Below are positions 1 through 7,524 of a DNA stretch of 15,602 nucleotides, in pieces (position 1 is the first letter of the stretch; each line of letters opens with the position of its first letter). The DNA comes from Acidobacteriota bacterium (GTDB lineage Bacteria > Acidobacteriota > Blastocatellia > Pyrinomonadales > Pyrinomonadaceae), in the NCBI GenBank assembly GCA_029777145.1, contig JAKOSS010000795.1, positions 1-15,602 on the forward strand, written 5' to 3'. The notes under the pieces are model-generated. The model did no database searches. It was not told where the DNA came from and worked only from the letters and a program-made list of their open reading frames with translations. Both the position numbers and the translations under genes were made by a program.

Positions 1-908
1 AATTTGTTACGCGAAGGATCAGCGGAGAATTTCTTGAGAAGGCGATCGACCCTTTCGTTTCAGGCGTTTACGCCGGTGACCCGCATGATCTGAGCATGCG
101 TTCTGCGTTTCCGAAACTTTTCGAGATGGAGCGCGATTTCGGCAGTCTGATCATGGGAACGTTCCGGCGAAAGGTCGAAAAACCCGATCCGAACTTTCCG
201 CGCACGTTTTCATTCAAAGGTGGTTTGAAGACGCTGATCGATGCGATGGCGGCCGAAGTCGGCGACGATCTGCGGCTCGGAACCGCCGTCGAATCGATCG
301 AAGACGGCTTCGAGGTCAACGGTGAGGAATTCGATTCAGTAGTCGTTTCGACCCCGGCAAACATCGCTGCGGATCTCATCGAAGGTCGCGATTCGCGCCT
401 TGCAGGCGTTTTGCGCGACGTTAATTATCCGCAAGTGGCGGTCGTTGTCCTCGGGTTCGATTCATCACAGATCAGAATGGATCTTGACGGATTCGGATTC
501 CTGATCGCGAGCAGCGAGAAACGCCCGATCCTCGGAACGCTTTTTCATTCGGCGGTCTTTCCCGAACGCGCGCCCGACGGTATGCAGCTTTTGATGACGT
601 TCGTCGGCGGCGTCCGCGCGGGCGACAAACTCGATTCTCAGACCGACGAAGAACTGACGGCGACCGTCGTCGAGCAATTGAAAGACATCATCGGTGTTTC
701 GGGCGAGCCGAAATTCGTCCATATCAAACGCTGGAAACGCGCGATCCCGCAGTACCGGGTCGGATATGAGAACGTGACCGAGGCGATCGCAACATTCGAG
801 AACGCGAATCCAAGAATCTATTTTTGCAGCAATTTCTATCGCGGAATCTCGATGAGCGACTGCGTCAAAAACGCCTTCGAGACCGCGGACCGCATATCAA
901 CAAAATGA
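1..908 (+). CDS. hemY: Protoporphyrinogen oxidase, HemY/HemG type (C-terminal part, 5' end cut by window)
   Basis: FAD-dependent oxidation of protoporphyrinogen IX to protoporphyrin IX, the penultimate step of haem synthesis, at the inner membrane. The frame is open from base 3, giving 301 visible residues; the ATG at 96 is internal because coding sequence reads through it. The segment [19 protein letters not shown] (bases 57-113) is the family signature around the substrate pocket. The C-terminus ([20 protein letters not shown]) matches the end of the family's FAD fold, where a G-S/G-D-C-[IV] segment contacts the flavin. Full-length members run to about 450-480 residues, so about a third is missing upstream, including the N-terminal dinucleotide-binding motif. 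The stop codon overlaps the hemB start (ATGA), which implies translational coupling in a haem operon. Coproporphyrinogen oxidase (CgoX) of the same fold cannot be excluded from this fragment. Confidence 0.9.
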   Translation, partial: FVTRRISGEFLEKAIDPFVSGVYAGDPHDLSMRSAFPKLFEMERDFGSLIMGTFRRKVEKPDPNFPRTFSFKGGLKTLIDAMAAEVGDDLRLGTAVESIEDGFEVNGEEFDSVVVSTPANIAADLIEGRDSRLAGVLRDVNYPQVAVVVLGFDSSQIRMDLDGFGFLIASSEKRPILGTLFHSAVFPERAPDGMQLLMTFVGGVRAGDKLDSQTDEELTATVVEQLKDIIGVSGEPKFVHIKRWKRAIPQYRVGYENVTEAIATFENANPRIYFCSNFYRGISMSDCVKNAFETADRISTK

Positions 909-1894
909 GATACCCGAATTTTCCGATCACAAGGATGCGCAGGCTCCGCAAAACGGGCGCGCTGCGCGACATGTTCCGCGAGACATCGCTTTCGAAGAAC
1001 GATTTCATTTATCCGCTGTTCGTCGCCGAGGGCGAGAACTTCAAGCGACCGATCGGGTCGATGCCGGACGTTTTTCAAATGTCGGTCGACAACATCCTGC
1101 GCGAATGCGGCGATCTGCTCAAACTCGGCATTTATTCAGTGCTGCTTTTCGGGATCCCTGATTTCAAGGACGACGTCGGATCGAGCGGTTATGCGTCGAA
1201 CGGGATCGTGCAGAAGGCGACCGCGGCGATCAAAAGGGAATTTCCCGAGATGATCGTTGTCACCGACGTCTGTCTGTGCGAATACACCTCGCACGGGCAT
1301 TGCGGCGTCATCGAACACGAATACGTGCAGAACGACGCGACGCTCGAGTTGCTGGCGAAGCAGGCGCTGTCGCACGCCGAGTCCGGGGCCGACATCGTCG
1401 CGCCGTCCGATATGATGGACGGCCGCGTCGGCGCGATCCGCAGCATTCTCGACGCGAACGGCTTTCACGAAACTCCGATCATGGCCTATTCGGCGAAATT
1501 CGCGTCCGGATTCTACGGTCCGTTCCGCGAAGCGGCCGAAAGCGCGCCGAAGTTCGGCGACCGCAAATCGTATCAGATGGATTTCGGAAACCCGCTCGAA
1601 GCGGTCCGCGAGATTGAACTCGACATCCAGGAAGGCGCCGACATCGTGATGGTCAAGCCGGCGCTGGCGTATCTCGACATCATCCGCCGCGCCCGCGAGG
1701 GTTTCGATCTGCCGATCGCGGCCTACAACGTTTCGGGCGAATACTCGATGGTCAAGGCGGCCACCGAAAAAGGCTGGATCGACGGCGAACGCGTGATGAT
1801 GGAATCGCTGACGGCGATCAAACGCGCCGGCGCGGACGTAATTATCACGTATTTTGCCAAGGAAGCGGCCCCGCTAGTGAGCGGTAAGCCGTGA
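905..1894 (+). CDS. hemB: Delta-aminolevulinic acid dehydratase (porphobilinogen synthase)
   Basis: Condenses two 5-aminolevulinate molecules to porphobilinogen in the cytoplasm. It has 329 residues, the usual family length. The start is the ATG at 905, which overlaps the upstream stop as ATGA; the in-frame ATG at 824 would add 27 unrelated residues inside hemY. The two Schiff-base lysines are visible: Lys198 in [15 protein letters not shown] and Lys251 in [11 protein letters not shown]. The [14 protein letters not shown] segment carries Cys123, Cys125 and Cys133, the three-cysteine catalytic zinc site, so this is the zinc type rather than the Asp-rich magnesium type. Downstream hemL supplies its substrate. 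The last codons and stop are built from a GTGAGCN heptamer repeat (1877-1904), so the extreme C-terminus (VSGKP) may be repeat-derived. Confidence 0.97.
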   Translation: MRYPNFPITRMRRLRKTGALRDMFRETSLSKNDFIYPLFVAEGENFKRPIGSMPDVFQMSVDNILRECGDLLKLGIYSVLLFGIPDFKDDVGSSGYASNGIVQKATAAIKREFPEMIVVTDVCLCEYTSHGHCGVIEHEYVQNDATLELLAKQALSHAESGADIVAPSDMMDGRVGAIRSILDANGFHETPIMAYSAKFASGFYGPFREAAESAPKFGDRKSYQMDFGNPLEAVREIELDIQEGADIVMVKPALAYLDIIRRAREGFDLPIAAYNVSGEYSMVKAATEKGWIDGERVMMESLTAIKRAGADVIITYFAKEAAPLVSGKP

Positions 1895-1904
1895 GCAGTG
1901 AGCC
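1877..1904 (+). repeat. Heptamer tandem array GTGAGCN x4 over the hemB stop
   Basis: Four contiguous 7-base units (GTGAGCG, GTAAGCC, GTGAGCA, GTGAGCC), one with a G-to-A change, cover the last five codons and the stop of hemB. This is one member of a family of 7-base arrays found at gene junctions throughout the window. Confidence 0.7.
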
Positions 1905-1914
1905 GGGCTAGTTT

Positions 1915-2016
1915 GATTTGCAATTTTCGATTTTCGATTTGCGATTGGTCCGATTCTGCAAAGTCGAAAACATCGCGAGCGGGCGATCGCAAATCGCAAA
2001 TTGCAAATCGCAAATA
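1915..2016 (+). repeat. Inverted pair of heptamer arrays between hemB and hemL
   Basis: The left arm (1915-1946) is tandem GATTTGC/GATTTTC units. The right arm (1985-2016) is tandem GCAAATC/GCAAATT units, the reverse complement of the left. Aligned antiparallel, three successive units match 19 of 21 bases, so RNA or DNA could form a long hairpin with a loop of roughly 40-50 bases just before the hemL start. This is almost the whole 129-base junction; no terminator U-tract is seen. Possible roles are an attenuator or RNA-stability element in the hem transcript, or a selfish simple repeat. Confidence 0.75.
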
Positions 2017-2023
2017 TGAAGGG

Positions 2024-3313
2024 ATGAACACCACAAAAAGCAGCAAGTATTTCGAAGAAGCAAAGGGCTTGATGCCGGGCGGCGTGAATTCGCCGGTCCG
2101 CGCGTTCAAGTCGGTCGGGCGCGATCCGCTCTATTTTGATTCGGCGAAGGGCGCGCGGATGACAGACGTCGACGGCAACGAGTTCATCGATTACGTCGGT
2201 TCGTGGGGCCCGATGATCCTCGGGCATGCTCATCCGCGCGTGATCAAGGCGATCCAGACGGTCGCCGAGAAAAGCACGAGTTTCGGCGCCTGTTCGGTTC
2301 CGGAAGTCGAACTGGCGAAATTGATCCGAAAGTTCGTGCCGTCGCTTGAGATCGTCCGGATGGTGAATTCCGGGACCGAGGCGACGATGAGCGCAATGCG
2401 TCTCGCGCGCGGGTTCACCGGACGCGACAAGATCATCAAATTCGAAGGCTGCTATCACGGCCACGGCGATTCGTTTCTCATCAAGGCCGGATCGGGCGTC
2501 GCCACGCTCGGACTTCCCGACTCGCCCGGCGTCACGAAAGCGACTGCACGCGACACATTGACCGCGCGCTATAACGATTTTGACTCGGTTCGGGAACTGG
2601 TCGCGGAAAATAGGGGAAACGTCGCGGCAATTTTCATTGAGGCGGTTGGCGGGAACATGGGCTGCGTCCCGGCGAAGCCTGAATTCCTGAAGGCGCTGCG
2701 AGACCTTTGCGATCTTGAACGGATCGTTCTCGTTTTCGATGAAGTGATGACGGGCTTCAGACTAGCAAAAGGCGGAGCGCAAGAGATCTACGGGATCACG
2801 CCCGATCTTTCGACGTTCGGCAAGGTCATCGGCGGCGGACTTCCCGTCGGTGCGTACGGCGGTCGGGAAGAAATCATGCGGATGATCGCACCGTCGGGCC
2901 CCGTCTATCAGGCCGGAACCTTATCAGGAAATCCCCTCGCAATGACGGCCGGGTTCGAGACACTTTCGATAATCGACGAACAGCCGGATTTTTTTCAGAG
3001 GCTCGAAAAAAAGAGCGCGTATCTCGAATCCGGAATCCGAAACGCTTTGGATGAAAAAGGCCTGAACTTAACGATCAATCGCGTTGGATCGATGTTCACG
3101 CTGTTTTTCACCGATCATGAAGTCGTCGATTTCGACACCGCAAAAACGTCCGATGCGTCGAGGTTTTCGGAGTATTTCGGAAGGATGCTCGAAAGCGGGG
3201 TTTATCTTCCGCCATCGCAATTCGAAGCCTGCTTTGTATCGATCGCTCATTCGACCGAGGATCTCGATGAAACGATCGCGGCGGTCAGGAAGGCACTCGA
3301 AGTCGGTCAATAA
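2024..3313 (+). CDS. hemL: Glutamate-1-semialdehyde 2,1-aminomutase
   Basis: PLP enzyme converting glutamate-1-semialdehyde to 5-aminolevulinate, the entry to haem synthesis by the C5 route, and so feeding HemB upstream. It has 429 residues, against 426 in E. coli. The start is the ATG at 2024, since MNTTKSSKYFEEAKGLMPGG aligns with the family N-terminus; the open frame upstream reads only through the heptamer arrays. The GAAGGG purine tract abuts the ATG, so spacing is poor and initiation may depend on the hairpin or on coupling. Visible motifs are NSPVRAF (22-28), NSGTEA (115-120), GCYHGHGD (142-149), DEVMTGFR (239-246) and the PLP lysine Lys267 in TFGKVIGGGLPVGA. Ornithine-type aminotransferases share the fold but lack this N-terminal signature. 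Confidence 0.97.
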   Translation: MNTTKSSKYFEEAKGLMPGGVNSPVRAFKSVGRDPLYFDSAKGARMTDVDGNEFIDYVGSWGPMILGHAHPRVIKAIQTVAEKSTSFGACSVPEVELAKLIRKFVPSLEIVRMVNSGTEATMSAMRLARGFTGRDKIIKFEGCYHGHGDSFLIKAGSGVATLGLPDSPGVTKATARDTLTARYNDFDSVRELVAENRGNVAAIFIEAVGGNMGCVPAKPEFLKALRDLCDLERIVLVFDEVMTGFRLAKGGAQEIYGITPDLSTFGKVIGGGLPVGAYGGREEIMRMIAPSGPVYQAGTLSGNPLAMTAGFETLSIIDEQPDFFQRLEKKSAYLESGIRNALDEKGLNLTINRVGSMFTLFFTDHEVVDFDTAKTSDASRFSEYFGRMLESGVYLPPSQFEACFVSIAHSTEDLDETIAAVRKALEVGQ

Positions 3314-3361
3314 CGGATAACTCAGCGCTGAAAGGGGCCAATTAGCTATCCGTTATCAGTT
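3310..3361. repeat. Perfect 10-bp inverted repeat at the hemL stop, convergent junction
   Basis: Arms 3310-3319 and 3347-3356 (ATAACGGATA / TATCCGTTAT) are perfect reverse complements around a 27-base loop, and the left arm contains the hemL stop. Both arms continue in 7-base phase (AACGGAT AACTCAG; ATCCGTT ATCAGTT), so the repeat belongs to the heptamer family. It lies between convergent hemL and dcd and could act as a two-way transcription barrier, though no T-tract follows either arm. Confidence 0.6.
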
Positions 3362-3385
3362 AATTCGAATCATTCTTCCGGGCAT

Positions 3386-3979
3386 TCAAACCTTGGCATA
3401 GGTAAGTCCCGTCTGTCCTTGGTACTTCCCGCCGCGGTCCGAATATGAAACCGCGCAGTCTTCATCCGATTCAAAGAACAGGATCTGACCAATTCCTTCG
3501 TTGACGTAAACACGAAGCGGAAGATTGGCGAGATTTGCGATTTCGACCACGAGGCGTCCGGTCCAGCTGGCTTCGAGCGGCGTTGTGTTGACGAGCAGTC
3601 CGGCACGCGCATACGTCGATTTGCCGAGTGCGACGCCGGTCACGTTGCGCGGCATCTTGAAGGTCTCAACGGTCACGCCGAGTCCGTAATGGTGAGGCGG
3701 AAGCAGATAATATTGTGCTCCGTCCTCTGCCGTGTGAAGAACCGGTTCGATCAGTGAGAACTGGTCGTCGAATCGCTTCGGATCGATCTCCTTGGCGTGG
3801 ACCGACGAAAAGATCCGGAATCCGTCGTCAGCGAGGCGCATGTCGTAACCGTAACTTGAGCAGCCCGCCGAAATGATCCGGCGCCCGTCCGCTTCGCGCA
3901 CGAGTTCGGGCAAGAACGGCGTGATCATCCCTTCCTGCTCCGCCATTCTACGGAGCCAATTGTCAGACTTGATGGTCAT
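3386..3979 (-). CDS. dcd: dCTP deaminase
   Basis: Deaminates dCTP to dUTP (and ammonia), supplying dUMP for thymidylate synthesis; a cytoplasmic trimer of the dUTPase fold. It has 197 residues from the ATG at 3979, close to E. coli Dcd (193); a longer frame reaches 4009, but MTIKSDNWLRRMA is the usual N-terminus. Motifs are SSYGYDMRL (41-49), GKSTYARAGL (119-128, nucleotide phosphate contacts), the catalytic Glu146 in RLVVEIANL, YVNEGIGQILFFESDE (158-173) and a C-terminal GGKYQGQTGLTYAKV that closes over the nucleotide. It faces hemL and is a single-gene unit. A bifunctional dCTP deaminase/dUTPase is a less likely alternative. Confidence 0.95.
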   Translation of the reverse strand: MTIKSDNWLRRMAEQEGMITPFLPELVREADGRRIISAGCSSYGYDMRLADDGFRIFSSVHAKEIDPKRFDDQFSLIEPVLHTAEDGAQYYLLPPHHYGLGVTVETFKMPRNVTGVALGKSTYARAGLLVNTTPLEASWTGRLVVEIANLANLPLRVYVNEGIGQILFFESDEDCAVSYSDRGGKYQGQTGLTYAKV

Positions 3980-3995
3980 AAAGTAAGAAAATACC

Positions 3996-4007
3996 GCATC
4001 GCGATGC
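3996..4007. promoter_or_regulatory. Perfect 12-bp palindrome upstream of dcd
   Basis: GCATCGCGATGC is a perfect palindrome whose near edge is 16 bases before the dcd ATG. A weak sigma-70-like arrangement on the minus strand (TTGCAT, about 18 bases, TACTTT) would place it in the -35/spacer region, an operator-like position. A chance palindrome is possible. Confidence 0.3.
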
Positions 4008-4121
4008 AATAGTCGATGTGCGGTGAATCGACGCGAAACGATGCTCTGAGGCGCGCGCCGGGCGGTCGCTAACGGACTTCTGGACTTTACGAAATGCCCG
4101 GCCGGTGGTCGCGTCGAAACA

Positions 4122-4976
4122 TCACTGTTCTGACTTCCCGACGTTCGAAATGTTCAGATTTCCTTCACCGACGGTGAACTTCAGCGGAACGCCTCCGATT
4201 CCCGCCTGTCCCGAAATTAGTTTGTCCGTAAACACATCATTTCGGCTCTTGGGTTTTATTTCGGTGAAGCTGTTGGCGATCGTGCCGTTGCGGAGCACGG
4301 CGGCGTCGAGCTCGGCATTAAGTCCGGCCGGTAGAAAGACGTTCATCGTTCCGTTCGTCAGCTGAATGTCGGCGAACCGTCCGCGCCAGCCGCGGCTCGG
4401 GATCGTGACGTCGACGTTCCCCGATCCGAAGACGGCCTGGATCGCACCTCCGGAAAGGCTCATTTTGCTGTTGCCGCTGACGAAATTGATCCGCATGTTT
4501 CCGTCGACCCCGGAGACACTGAAATCGCCCGCTCCGCCGGTCACGTTCAGGTCGCAGAATCGAGGCACTTTGATCGTGTAGTCGATACGAAAGGGAAGTC
4601 CGATGAGATTTTTCGGGATCTTCTTTTTGGTGCGCTTGAGATAGCCCTTGTCGAACGCTCCGACCGAGGTGATGCGGACATGATTGAAGGTCGGTTCGAA
4701 GATGAAACCGTTGATCTCGGCGAGTGTTTCGATATCGGCCTCCGTCGGCGCCTCGATCGAGACCTCGGCTGACGCTTCGATCAGATTCTTGTCCCATCCC
4801 TCGATCCGGATCGTTCCGAACGGGGCACCGGTGATCGTTACCGTTCCGCCGGCGCCGAAGTCGACGGTATCCGTTTTGAACGCCGTCCGCTTCACCATTG
4901 TCTGGGCATGTGAAACGCCGGCAGCGGCGATAAGAACGATGATCGCGGCGTGCGAAAGCAATTTGATAATTGTCAT
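4122..4976 (-). CDS. Secreted DUF4097-like beta-repeat protein
   Basis: 284 residues. The N-terminus is a clear Sec signal (hydrophobic LLSHAAIIVLIAAAGV, cleavage likely after SHA, before QT), so it is exported to the periplasm or surface. The mature part is a run of short beta-strand repeats rich in G, N and V (GTVTITGAPFGTIRIEGWD, LNVTGGAGDFSVSGVDGNM, GGAIQAVFGSGNVDVTIP, GNLNISNVG), the pattern of DUF4097, often labelled putative adhesin. No catalytic motif is seen. It is last in the sigma/anti-sigma unit and distantly resembles its neighbour at 5047-5823; both contain a V-x-I-E-G-W segment, suggesting duplication. The 70-base gap upstream has no clear Shine-Dalgarno but holds a small hairpin and a TTGACC box with a poor -10, so some independent transcription is possible. 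The exact function is unknown. Confidence 0.8.
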   Translation of the reverse strand: MTIIKLLSHAAIIVLIAAAGVSHAQTMVKRTAFKTDTVDFGAGGTVTITGAPFGTIRIEGWDKNLIEASAEVSIEAPTEADIETLAEINGFIFEPTFNHVRITSVGAFDKGYLKRTKKKIPKNLIGLPFRIDYTIKVPRFCDLNVTGGAGDFSVSGVDGNMRINFVSGNSKMSLSGGAIQAVFGSGNVDVTIPSRGWRGRFADIQLTNGTMNVFLPAGLNAELDAAVLRNGTIANSFTEIKPKSRNDVFTDKLISGQAGIGGVPLKFTVGEGNLNISNVGKSEQ

Positions 4977-5046
4977 GATGTCGCTGTTCGGGAGACGAAC
5001 GGGAGTTAGATGATTAGATTAGCGTTCGAAAGCGGTCGGGTCAACG

Positions 5047-5823
5047 CTACCGGCGGATCAACGCGATACTGCCGCGCTGGTTGGTGACGGTCAACGTCGC
5101 TGCGCCGTCGCCGTTTCGGCCGATCACGCGCCGGCCGTCCTTGACGACATTCATCGTGCCGCCGTTGAAGGCTCCGAGCGAGATGTTTCGCGTCGACGGC
5201 GCCGTCGCCACGAGTTTGAATCCGGCGTCGAATGGAATTCGCACATTGATGTTGCCGCGGGTGGAGATAAAGCGATAGTTTCCGCCCGACTGAATCGTTC
5301 CGTCAAAGAAGATGTCGCCGATGACGTTCTCGGCGGAAACATTGCTCGCCTCGATGTTCGTCAGCGTGATGTCTCCCTCGCTTGAGATGTTCGCGCGAAC
5401 AAGGCCGCCGCGGACGTTGCTGACATTGAGATTGCCGACGCGCGTCTCGATATCGACCGACGAAGTGTACGGGACCTTCACCGTGAAATTGACGTTGCCG
5501 ACCTCGTTTCGTCCCTGATTGTCCTTAACGACGTTGATCAGGATCGTGCCGCTGAGCGATTGCGGAACGATATTGGCGGCGGGCGCCTCAAGGTACGCAG
5601 AGATCTGAACCTGATCCCGATTCCAGCCCTCGACGGTGACAGTGCCGGAACGGTTTGTGAGTTGAAGACGAACGGTCTTGCTCGCCGGGTAAGTCTTCGA
5701 AAATCGTTTCTGGGCTAACGATCCGGAGGCGGCGATCGACGCAAAGAAAAAAACTACGCTTAGAAGTGCCGTAGTTTTGATGATCGCCGAGCGCCCGAGG
5801 CGTTGTCCCAACTTCAAACTCAT
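5047..5823 (-). CDS. Secreted DUF4097-like beta-repeat protein, paralogue
   Basis: 258 residues from the ATG at 5823; a GTG at 5829 is an in-frame alternative adding two residues. The stop of the anti-sigma gene lies only 9 bases before the ATG, so coupling is likely. The signal peptide runs through IIKTTALLSVVFFFASIAASGSLA, with cleavage after SLA before QKRF. The mature part is a repeated beta architecture: LTNRSGTVTVEGWNRDQV near the N-terminus, then strand-turn units such as GNLNVSNVRGGLVRANISS and EGDITLTNIEASNVSAENV, ending LTVTNQRGSIALIRR. This is typical of DUF4097, where each short unit forms a rung of a right-handed beta-helix. It probably acts as an envelope component produced under the ECF sigma factor two genes upstream. 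No enzyme motif is seen. Confidence 0.8.
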   Translation of the reverse strand: MSLKLGQRLGRSAIIKTTALLSVVFFFASIAASGSLAQKRFSKTYPASKTVRLQLTNRSGTVTVEGWNRDQVQISAYLEAPAANIVPQSLSGTILINVVKDNQGRNEVGNVNFTVKVPYTSSVDIETRVGNLNVSNVRGGLVRANISSEGDITLTNIEASNVSAENVIGDIFFDGTIQSGGNYRFISTRGNINVRIPFDAGFKLVATAPSTRNISLGAFNGGTMNVVKDGRRVIGRNGDGAATLTVTNQRGSIALIRR

Positions 5824-5832
5824 TGCCACTCA

Positions 5833-6570
5833 CTACAACTCGGAAAACTCGCGCAACAACTCCATTTTCTCGTTCAGCGCGGTATCGAGCATTTCACCCG
5901 ACAGTTCGTCCTGCGGGTTTTCTTCCAAAATCGTCGTGTAATCGGCGACCGCTTGGTTGATCTCGTTGAGATTGCGGTCGAACGCGTCGCGCAAGTGAGC
6001 GTCCCACTGCCCGCGGCGTTCCTGCACACGTTTGTTCCAATAGGCGATCGCGGCCTCGCGTTCCGCCATCTTTCGCTTGCGAAGCTCCTGCGGCGTTTCA
6101 ACGAGTCCGAGTTTGCCGAGTACGCGATCGACGATCGTCGGCTCAGACTTGAGCGCAAACGGGTCGTCGGGAGTCGAATACTGCTTGATCCCGATGATCG
6201 TCAACAGAGAACTGACAAGCGCGATCCCGACGATCGCCGCGGTGACCTGAGAAAAAGACAAGTGCCAACGGCGCGGCAACCAGCCAGATGCCGGTTCGGG
6301 TTCGGCCAGTTTCTCCTCGCGGACGCTCTCGGCCCTTACCTCGCCTTCGATGATGTTGTTGATCCGGCACCATAGTGCCTGCGGATTTGGAGGGACGGCG
6401 TTTTCGTCCTGTTCGAGCCCCGAAACATCGACGAGCATCGCGAGATCTTCGCAAACGACGCCGCATGACGGACAGGCTGACAAGTGCTCGCGGACGGCGG
6501 CGCAACTCGTTTCATCGAGTTCGCTGTCCAAAAATGAGCTAAGTTTGTCTTGGCACTGTTCGCAGTTCAT
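5833..6570 (-). CDS. Membrane anti-sigma factor with zinc-finger (zf-HC2) domain
   Basis: 245 residues. The N-terminal cytoplasmic domain carries the zinc-binding anti-sigma pattern: Cys3 and Cys6 in MNCEQCQDKL, then His29-x3-Cys33-x2-Cys36 in HLSACPSC. One membrane helix lies at about 106-128 (FSQVTAAIVGIALVSSLLTI). Residues 130-245 are highly charged, Glu/Arg-rich and probably helical, outside the membrane. The known role of this family is to hold an ECF sigma factor at the membrane until envelope or redox stress releases it. The partner is encoded immediately upstream (6673-7329). The start is supported by an AAGGA box 6 bases before the ATG. A hairpin (6634-6669) separates it from the sigma gene and may set their ratio. 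The sensing region resembles no named sensor that I recognise. Confidence 0.88.
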   Translation of the reverse strand: MNCEQCQDKLSSFLDSELDETSCAAVREHLSACPSCGVVCEDLAMLVDVSGLEQDENAVPPNPQALWCRINNIIEGEVRAESVREEKLAEPEPASGWLPRRWHLSFSQVTAAIVGIALVSSLLTIIGIKQYSTPDDPFALKSEPTIVDRVLGKLGLVETPQELRKRKMAEREAAIAYWNKRVQERRGQWDAHLRDAFDRNLNEINQAVADYTTILEENPQDELSGEMLDTALNEKMELLREFSEL

Positions 6571-6633
6571 TTAATTCCTTTCTAATCAACGAATCAAACG
6601 TTGTTGATCCAAAAACGGCTTCACGTAATAGAT

Positions 6634-6669
6634 TGCCGGAGGGGGCGATTGGTTGCCCCGCCGACGGCA
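6634..6669 (-). other. GC-rich intercistronic hairpin between sigma and anti-sigma genes
   Basis: Outer arms TGCCG/CGGCA (6634-6638, 6665-6669) and inner arms GGGGC/GCCCC (6642-6646, 6655-6659) around an 8-base loop give a two-part hairpin just after the sigma stop. No U-tract follows on the minus strand, so full termination is unlikely; attenuation or an RNA-processing/stability stem fits better. Confidence 0.5.
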
Positions 6670-6672
6670 AAA

Positions 6673-7329
6673 CTAGCCGTTTTGCTTGATCAGAAGACCG
6701 CGCAATTTCAGGCGTGCCTTGTGGAGTTGGGATTTTGACGTTCCGACGGAAAGCTTGAGCATCCGGGCGATCTCTTCGTGCTCATAACCCTCGACATCGT
6801 GGAGAATGAAAACCTTCTTGTATCCCGGCGGAAGCTGCTCGATTGCCTTGTTCAAGGCCAAGCGATCGACCACCGGCATCCGGTTCGGATTTGCCGTGCC
6901 GTGGACGATCTGATCAGGAACTTCTCCGCTCTCACTGACCTTTTCATTTTTGACGCTGCGGCGGCGAAAATGCATCAGCACCTGATTGACGGTCAGGCGA
7001 TGCAGCCATGTCGAAAACGCCGAGTCGCCGCGAAAACTTCCAACCTTTCGGAAGAGCTGGATGAAAACTTCCTGCGTCAGGTCTTCAGCTTCGGTCTGGC
7101 TGTTGGTCATCCGAAGGCAAAGGGAAAAGGTCCGGCGGTGGTAACGCTGGTAGATCAACTCAAAGGCAGTCAGGTTGCCGTCGGCGGCAAGCCGGCAGAG
7201 AGTCAGGTCGTCCGATTCGGCGGAAACGATGACCGGTTCCGCTGCCGAAGGCGTGTGAAATATGGGTCTTTCAACACTCTCCTCAAAGTCGAATGCGCCT
7301 TCGCGCTCGATCGCCGAGGTTAGATCCAT
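6673..7329 (-). CDS. ECF-type RNA polymerase sigma factor (sigma-70 family)
   Basis: 218 residues from the ATG at 7329, which has TAGGAG 5 bases upstream. Region 2 spans about 56-125, with [19 protein letters not shown], the [19 protein letters not shown] core-binding/-10 segment and [18 protein letters not shown]. Region 4 spans about 155-212, with [20 protein letters not shown] and a helix-turn-helix [28 protein letters not shown] for the -35. There is no region 3, as expected for ECF factors. It heads a unit with an anti-sigma factor and two exported DUF4097 proteins, the classic arrangement for envelope-stress regulation. Its own promoter (7422-7450) looks like a housekeeping one. A second, stronger Shine-Dalgarno lies 18 codons further upstream in frame without a normal start codon, so the true N-terminus may be longer. 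Confidence 0.93.
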   Translation of the reverse strand: MDLTSAIEREGAFDFEESVERPIFHTPSAAEPVIVSAESDDLTLCRLAADGNLTAFELIYQRYHRRTFSLCLRMTNSQTEAEDLTQEVFIQLFRKVGSFRGDSAFSTWLHRLTVNQVLMHFRRRSVKNEKVSESGEVPDQIVHGTANPNRMPVVDRLALNKAIEQLPPGYKKVFILHDVEGYEHEEIARMLKLSVGTSKSQLHKARLKLRGLLIKQNG

Positions 7330-7382
7330 AGCCGCTCCTAAGAAATTTGTATCTGAATTCAGTAGATCTTCGCTGTCTATGA

Positions 7383-7396
7383 TGTCGCACCTCCTT
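7383..7396 (-). promoter_or_regulatory. Strong Shine-Dalgarno without a canonical start codon, upstream of the sigma gene
   Basis: AAGGAGG (7396-7390) stands about 20 bases after the predicted transcription start. The only codons at proper spacing are ATC (7383) then ATA (7380), both in frame with the sigma gene. From there the frame is open through an acidic stretch ([18 protein letters not shown]) into the annotated start. Rare non-AUG initiation or a mutated start are the two readings. Confidence 0.4.
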
Positions 7397-7421
7397 CGGA
7401 AAGTTGCTCGAACTGGCGATT

Positions 7422-7450
7422 ATTTTAGGCTCAAAAATGAAATTAGTAAA
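7422..7450 (-). promoter_or_regulatory. Sigma-70-like promoter for the ECF sigma operon
   Basis: On the minus strand TTTACT (7450-7445) and TAAAAT (7427-7422) are separated by exactly 17 bases, matching 4 of 6 and 5 of 6 consensus positions. Transcription would start near 7415, leaving a leader of about 85 bases. Confidence 0.6.
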
Positions 7451-7515
7451 TCGAAAATCGTCTATTGTTAATGGTTGATCGGCGGTTGTCGACGAACCAT
7501 TAACAATTAACCGTC
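7448..7515. repeat. 13-bp perfect inverted repeat with heptamer phasing
   Basis: Arms 7464-7476 and 7495-7507 (ATTGTTAATGGTT and its exact complement) flank an 18-base loop. The right side continues as 7-base units AACCATT AACAATT AACCGTC, and the left is preceded by AAATCGA AAATCGT (7448-7461), again 7-base periodic. It sits between the peroxiredoxin stop and the sigma-operon promoter, touching the -35 box. It may end peroxiredoxin transcription or act as an operator; no strong T-tract is present. Confidence 0.6.
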
Positions 7516-7524
7516 ACCGATGAA

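Noticed and set aside
1877..2016. CRISPR array or insertion-sequence ends at the repeat-rich junction
   Set aside because: Units are 7 bases with no spacers, and no transposase or target duplication is present.
1874..2464. Minus-strand frames of 128-196 codons across the hemB-hemL junction
   Set aside because: They read through the heptamer arrays (giving repeated FAICNLRFAI-like strings) and antisense to hemL; no domain content.
4057..4102. GCCGGGC/GCCCGGC inverted repeat after the last DUF4097 gene as a terminator
   Set aside because: Only 7 bp with a 32-base loop and no T-tract in either direction.
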